Shown: positions 22,145 through 25,394 of the stretch, in pieces
Numbering within the stretch: position 1 is the first letter of the stretch
Layout: each line of letters opens with the position of its first letter
Origin: CALJUZ01 sp003387805
GTDB taxonomy: Bacteria; Bacillota; Limnochordia; Limnochordales; ZCTH02-B6
DNA length: 25,394 nt
Direction: 5' to 3'
NCBI GenBank assembly: GCA_937975235.1
Contig: CALJUZ010000026.1
Coordinates: 1-25,394, forward strand
Made by a program: the position numbers and the translations under genes
The notes under the pieces: generated by a model
Database searches by the model: none
What the model saw: only the letters and a program-made list of their open reading frames with translations
What the model was told of the DNA's origin: nothing

Positions 22145-23281
22145 TTAGCGCACCCGCACGAAGCGGCCGTTCTGAACCTCGAAGATCAGCAGCGGCTTGT
22201 CGGCGTCGCCGTTCTCGAGGAACGTGGTCGGACCCGTGACGCCGGGGAAGTCCGTCGTGGCCGCGATGGCGTCGCGGACCGCCGCGCGGTTCGGGCCCAC
22301 CTGGTTGATGGCCTGGATGATGATGCGGGCCGAGTCGTACGCGTTGGCCGCGAACATGTCGGGCTTCACGCCGTAGGCCGCCTCGTACGCCTCGATGAAG
22401 GCCCGGGCCGCCGGGTCATCGGTCTCGGAGTCGAAGCCGGAGGTGAACAGCGCGCCCTCCACGGCGTCGCCGCCCAGCTCCACCAGAAGCGGCGAGTCGA
22501 AGCCGTCCGCGCCCATGATGCGCACGTTCAGGCCGATGCGCTGGGCCTGACGGGCGATCTGCGCGGCCTCAGTGTAGTAGCCGGCGATGTACAGCGCCTC
22601 GGGATTGGCCGCGGCGATGTTGGTCAGCTGCGCGGTGAAGTCGCTGTCGCCGTCCAGGAACGACTCGACGGCCACCAGCTGAGCGCCCGCGGCCCGGACG
22701 CCGGCCTCCACGCCCTGCCGCAGCGCGACGCCGTAGTCGTTGTTGGTGTACAGCACCGCTATGCGCTGCAGGCCCAGCGTGTTGACAACGTAGTCAATCA
22801 TCTGCGCGGACTGCTTGTCGTCGGTGATGACGTTGCGGAACTCGTAGTCGCCGATCTCCGACACGGCCGGCGCGGTGGCCGACGGCGTGATGAACGGCAC
22901 GCCCTCGTCCTGGGCGATGGGGCCCGCGGTCATCGTTTCGCCGCTGAGCACGGCGCCGACGATGGCGGTCACGCGGTCCAGCTCGATCAGCTTGTTGATC
23001 GCGTTGACGGCCTGGACCGAGTCACCGCGCGTGTCCTCTTTCTGAACACGGAAGACGTAGTTGTACTGTCCCGACGCGTTGGCCTCGTTGACGGCCAGCT
23101 CCACGCCGTTTGCGACGCTGACGCCGTAGGAGGCGTAGTCGCCCGTCAGCGGACCGAGGGTGCCGATGACGACCGTCTGCTGCGCGAATACCCCTGCACC
23201 CGCCGTCAAGACCAGGAGCGCGGCCAGAGCCGCCACCAGTCCCACGCGGGCACGAAGCGAACGGACGACAACCTTCGACAA
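22145..23281 (-). CDS. livK: Branched-chain amino-acid ABC transporter substrate-binding protein
   Basis: A 378-residue secreted Peripla_BP_6 protein that captures the substrate for LivHMGF. The signal peptide covers about residues 1-33 (VVVRSLRAR, then the LVAALAALLVLTAGAGVFA core) with cleavage likely before QQTVVIG; no lipobox cysteine. Mature motifs are IGTLGPLTGDYASYGVSVAN, VGAVLSGETMTAGPIAQDEG, PFITPSATAPAVSE, AVLYTNNDYGVALRQG and MFAANAYDSARI. The frame is open back to 23356, but GGGGGGAA lies just before the TTG I use, and the residues before it do not resemble a signal peptide. Ligand identity (Leu/Ile/Val, other amino acids, amides) is not visible. First gene of the operon, divergent from thiN. 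Confidence 0.93.
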   Translation of the reverse strand: MSKVVVRSLRARVGLVAALAALLVLTAGAGVFAQQTVVIGTLGPLTGDYASYGVSVANGVELAVNEANASGQYNYVFRVQKEDTRGDSVQAVNAINKLIELDRVTAIVGAVLSGETMTAGPIAQDEGVPFITPSATAPAVSEIGDYEFRNVITDDKQSAQMIDYVVNTLGLQRIAVLYTNNDYGVALRQGVEAGVRAAGAQLVAVESFLDGDSDFTAQLTNIAAANPEALYIAGYYTEAAQIARQAQRIGLNVRIMGADGFDSPLLVELGGDAVEGALFTSGFDSETDDPAARAFIEAYEAAYGVKPDMFAANAYDSARIIIQAINQVGPNRAAVRDAIAATTDFPGVTGPTTFLENGDADKPLLIFEVQNGRFVRVR

Positions 23282-23548
23282 CGAAACTTCCCCCCTGATT
23301 TTCTGTTTTTCGGCGTGTAGTCGGAATAGTTTCGTTCCATCCGACATATGCCGCAAATTTCATGCATAATTCGACACGGCGGGAGCATTCCCTGCCGGCG
23401 GCGGCGGCTTTTTCCACGGGATTTTTGCGGATTGGTATAATGGACAGCGAGATGCGGGGGCGATTCGGCCGCTGCGGGCGGCCGGTGCGGGAGGCCGGTG
23501 CACGCGGCCGGTGCAGGCGCCCCGCGCCGTCTGTCGGAGGGACAAACA
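23282..23548. promoter_or_regulatory. Divergent livK-thiN intergenic region
   Basis: A 267-bp gap, A+T-richer than its surroundings near 23295-23360. On the plus strand TATAAT (23436-23441) is a perfect -10, about 108 nt before the thiN start. Its -35 is weak. The livK promoter on the other strand must lie in the A+T-rich part, but I cannot place its boxes. No TPP riboswitch motif is seen. Confidence 0.5.
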
Positions 23549-24244
23549 TTGAAGGTCCAAACATCGGCCGGTTCCGCGGCCCACATCCGGCCCGGCTTGG
23601 TGCTGCTGGCCGGGCCGCTGGCGGAGTTTCCCATACGACCGGCGGAGTGGGCGTTCATCGTCGCGGCCGACGGCGGGGCCCGGCACGCCCTGGCGCAAGG
23701 CGTCTTGCCCGACCACGTCATCGGCGACTTTGACTCCATGGCGCCGGAAGACGAAAGGCGCCTCGCCGCGGCCGGCGTGCCGGTGACCCGCCTTCCCAGG
23801 GAAAAGGACCTGACCGACGGCGAGGCGGCGGTGCGGTGGGCCATCGAGAGGGGCGCCGCGGATTTCGTGGTCATCGCCGGCGGTCTGGGCGGACGGTTCG
23901 ACCACGCGCTGGGCAGCGTCATCCTGCTGGAACAGCTGTCGCGCGCCGGGCTCGGCGGTTACGTCACCGACGGGCGCCAGCGGGTGTATTTGCTGCGGAA
24001 CGGGCTGCAGATCCCGGGCAAGCCCGGGGACCAGGTGTCCATCATTCCGCTGACGTCGGCGGTATCGGGCGTCACCGTCCGGGGAGTGCGCTGGCCGCTG
24101 CGAGACGCCACCCTGCTGGCGTCATCGACGCTGACCGTCAGCAACGAGTTCGTCGCGGGGACGGCGTCCTTTTCCCTGCGGTCCGGGCGGGCCGTGGTCG
24201 TGCACGTGCCCCGGCTCGACGGCGGCAGGGCGTCTGTGGGATAA
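23549..24244 (+). CDS. thiN: Thiamine pyrophosphokinase
   Basis: A 231-residue cytoplasmic kinase that converts thiamine plus ATP into thiamine pyrophosphate and AMP. Motifs in order: ADGGARHALAQGVLPDHVIG, GDFDSM (59-64), REKDLTDGEAAVRWA (85-97), GGLGGRFDHALGSV (111-124), then the C-terminal beta domain (VSIIPLTSAVSGVTVRG) and SNEFV. These fit the TPK catalytic and B1-binding domains. The TTG start has GGAGGG 7 nt upstream; the earlier ATG at 23498 has none. The stop overlaps the next gene's ATG by one base. The window also carries an NMT1/THI5-type importer, but nothing in the DNA links the two. Confidence 0.94.
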   Translation: MKVQTSAGSAAHIRPGLVLLAGPLAEFPIRPAEWAFIVAADGGARHALAQGVLPDHVIGDFDSMAPEDERRLAAAGVPVTRLPREKDLTDGEAAVRWAIERGAADFVVIAGGLGGRFDHALGSVILLEQLSRAGLGGYVTDGRQRVYLLRNGLQIPGKPGDQVSIIPLTSAVSGVTVRGVRWPLRDATLLASSTLTVSNEFVAGTASFSLRSGRAVVVHVPRLDGGRASVG

Positions 24245-24570
24245 TGACGGCGGTGATTGCATTGTCAGAAACGGAACCGGCGGTGACGGTTTACACGGTG
24301 CCCAACTGCCTGGACTGCGCGGCCGTGAAAAACTTGCTGACGGAAGCGGGCATCCCGTTTCGGGAAGTGGACATCAGCCGCGTTCCCGCGGCCCGCGATG
24401 CGCTGGAGATGCTGTCCGGGATGCGCACCGTCCCGCAGGTGTACGTCGGCGGCCGCTACGTGGGCCAGGTGGGCGAAGTGCGGTACTTGATCCAAACGGG
24501 GCGCTGGGGCGCCGGCGCTGCCGGCGGCCCGGACGGCGCCCGCGGCGAGGACTCGGGCGTGGCCGACTGA
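24244..24570 (+). CDS. Glutaredoxin-like protein
   Basis: A 108-residue cytoplasmic thioredoxin-fold protein. The active site is C22-L-D-C25 in VPNCLDCAAVKNLL, with the cis-proline segment TVPQVYVGGRYVG and the C-terminal GEVRYLIQTG. The CxxC differs from the usual CPYC, so its redox potential or partner may differ. A Gly/Asp-rich tail of about 20 residues follows the fold. The ATG overlaps the thiN stop (TAATG), so it is co-transcribed and coupled. A TTG six codons in is an alternative start. Partner unknown. Confidence 0.88.
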   Translation: MTAVIALSETEPAVTVYTVPNCLDCAAVKNLLTEAGIPFREVDISRVPAARDALEMLSGMRTVPQVYVGGRYVGQVGEVRYLIQTGRWGAGAAGGPDGARGEDSGVAD

Positions 24571-24637
24571 GGACGCCGGCGCGGCCGAGGGAGGACGCGC
24601 CGCGCGGGGCGCTTCGCGCAGCGTGGAGGAGTGCTGG

Positions 24638-25216
24638 ATGCCGAGAATTTTCGTCGCCGTGCCCGTGGCCGCGCCGGTGCGGGCCGCACTGAGCCGGCTG
24701 CGGCGGCACCCGGCGCCGGGCCTGCGCTGGGTGGCGGAACATCAATTTCATATCACGCTGAAGTTCCTGGGAGACACCAGCGAAGCCGACGTCGAGACGG
24801 TCCGGCGCGCGGCGGAGCAGGCTGCGCTTTCCGAGTCTGCGGCCGGCGCCTCTTCCCCGCCGGGTCCCAGCGGCCTTGAGCTGGCGGCCCGAAGCGTCGG
24901 CGCGTTTCCCAACGCCCGCAGCGCCCGGGTCGTCTGGGCCGGCGTGACCGGGGACACGGCCCGGCTGTCCGGCTTGCAGCGGGCTCTCGACGAATACTTG
25001 ACCCTGGCGGGCTTCGAGCCGGAGGCGCGCCCGTTCAAACCTCACATCACGATAGCCCGCGCCCGCCGGCCCGAGCCTCTTCCCGAAGCCCTCCGGCAGT
25101 ACGCGGACTGTGAGTTCGGGCGCTGGCGGGCCGACGCGGTGGAGATCGTCGAAAGCCGGCTCACGCCCGCCGGACCGATTTACACGGTGCGCCACCGGGT
25201 GCCCATCGGCTCCTGA
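24638..25216 (+). CDS. thpR: RNA 2',3'-cyclic phosphodiesterase ThpR (LigT family)
   Basis: A 192-residue two-histidine (2H) phosphoesterase. Members hydrolyse 2',3'-cyclic phosphate RNA ends and can ligate tRNA halves in vitro. Both catalytic motifs are present: H38-I-T40 (QFHITLKFLG) and H136-I-T138 (FKPHITIARA). The N-terminal MPRIFVAVPV and the segment RSVGAFPNARSARVVWAGV are typical. An Ala/Ser/Pro-rich insertion lies near 66-80. The ATG has GGAGGAG 8 nt upstream; an in-frame ATG five codons earlier overlaps that site and is rejected. It lies 67 bp after the glutaredoxin gene and is followed by a large hairpin. Confidence 0.93.
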   Translation: MPRIFVAVPVAAPVRAALSRLRRHPAPGLRWVAEHQFHITLKFLGDTSEADVETVRRAAEQAALSESAAGASSPPGPSGLELAARSVGAFPNARSARVVWAGVTGDTARLSGLQRALDEYLTLAGFEPEARPFKPHITIARARRPEPLPEALRQYADCEFGRWRADAVEIVESRLTPAGPIYTVRHRVPIGS

Positions 25217-25226
25217 TCGTGCAGCA

Positions 25227-25272
25227 GGGCTGCGCAGCGCCCGGACCGTCGGTCCGGGACGCTGTGCAGCCC
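25227..25272 (+). terminator. Long hairpin after thpR
   Basis: GGGCTGCGCAGCGCCCGGAC-type sequence starting at 25227 pairs with its near-complement ending at 25272 around a GTC loop. The stem is about 21 bp with one G-T wobble and one bulge. It begins 10 nt past the stop. There is no T-run, so it may be a non-canonical terminator or part of the repeat region that follows. Confidence 0.6.
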
Positions 25273-25273
25273 C

Positions 25274-25394
25274 GTTCGGAAGCCCTGCCCCCGAGCCGTG
25301 CTCGGAAGCCCTGTCCGCGAGCCGTGCTCGGAAGCCCCGCTCGCGCGCCGTGCTCGGAAGCCCCGCCCGCAAGCCCTGCTCGGAAGTCCTGTCC
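25274..25394. repeat. 26-bp tandem repeat, at least 4.6 copies, running off the window
   Basis: Head-to-tail units start at 25274, 25300, 25326 and 25352, with a partial unit from 25378 to the window end. The core is GCTCGGAAGCCC followed by a variable CGC-rich part and GAGCCGT or similar. Units differ at a few positions, mostly in the second half. There are no spacers and no coding frame that I trust. Confidence 0.85.

Noticed and set aside
23022..23564. A 180-codon minus-strand frame overlapping the livK 5' end
   Set aside because: It is a frame-shifted shadow of livK and the thiN upstream region. The livK frame has the signal peptide and a strong ribosome site.
25274..25394. CRISPR array
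   Set aside because: The 26-bp units are directly adjacent with no spacers, and no cas genes are in the window.

Overview
The window is a high-G+C bacterial chromosome segment that is densely coding on both strands and has clear Shine-Dalgarno sites, many GTG/TTG starts and short leaders. Several features point to a Gram-positive lineage: an S-layer-homology protein, a polA-mutM-coaE operon as in Bacillota, an aldo-keto reductase very like Bacillus YhdN, and a PolA with a decayed proofreading domain. A high-G+C Bacillota relative (Symbiobacterium, Thermaerobacter or Limnochordia type) fits best. This placement is inference from gene content and is not proven.

Layout. (1) 214-2917, minus: a three-gene NMT1/THI5-type ABC importer (binding protein, ATPase, permease). 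(2) 3053-3137: tRNA-Leu(GAG) with a strong promoter and terminator, convergent with a NUDIX hydrolase. A YhdN-like aldo-keto reductase lies upstream of the NUDIX gene and is divergent from an amidohydrolase, with an inverted repeat over the reductase -10. (3) 5994-8076, minus: a pair of oligopeptide-type ABC ATPases with no permease or binding-protein genes nearby. (4) 8191-14235, minus: a run of polA, mutM, coaE, a membrane-anchored lytic transglycosylase and an archaeal-type nicotinate phosphoribosyltransferase, covering DNA repair plus CoA and NAD synthesis. (5) 14439-15737, plus: a secreted S-layer-homology protein whose C-terminus carries three degenerate ~33-residue helical repeats, followed by tRNA-Leu(CAA). 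(6) 16107-17621, plus: a stand-alone glutamate-synthase small-subunit-type oxidoreductase (GltA/NfnB-like). (7) 17676-18587, minus: a small membrane protein ending in a TrkA_C (RCK_C) domain. (8) 18674-23281, minus: a complete branched-chain amino-acid ABC operon, livKHMGF. (9) 23549-25216, plus: thiamine pyrophosphokinase, a glutaredoxin-like protein and RNA 2',3'-cyclic phosphodiesterase ThpR. The window ends in a large hairpin and a 26-bp tandem repeat that runs off the edge.

Most of the window is ordinary housekeeping and transport. I do not see a clear new defence or mobile system: no phage, insertion sequence, CRISPR or toxin-antitoxin genes are recognisable. The points most worth a second look are the S-layer protein's C-terminal repeats, the TrkA_C membrane protein, an identical 16-bp promoter element in front of two unrelated genes, candidate operators upstream of the importer and the aldo-keto reductase, stem-loops directly after both binding-protein genes, and the tandem repeat at the right edge.
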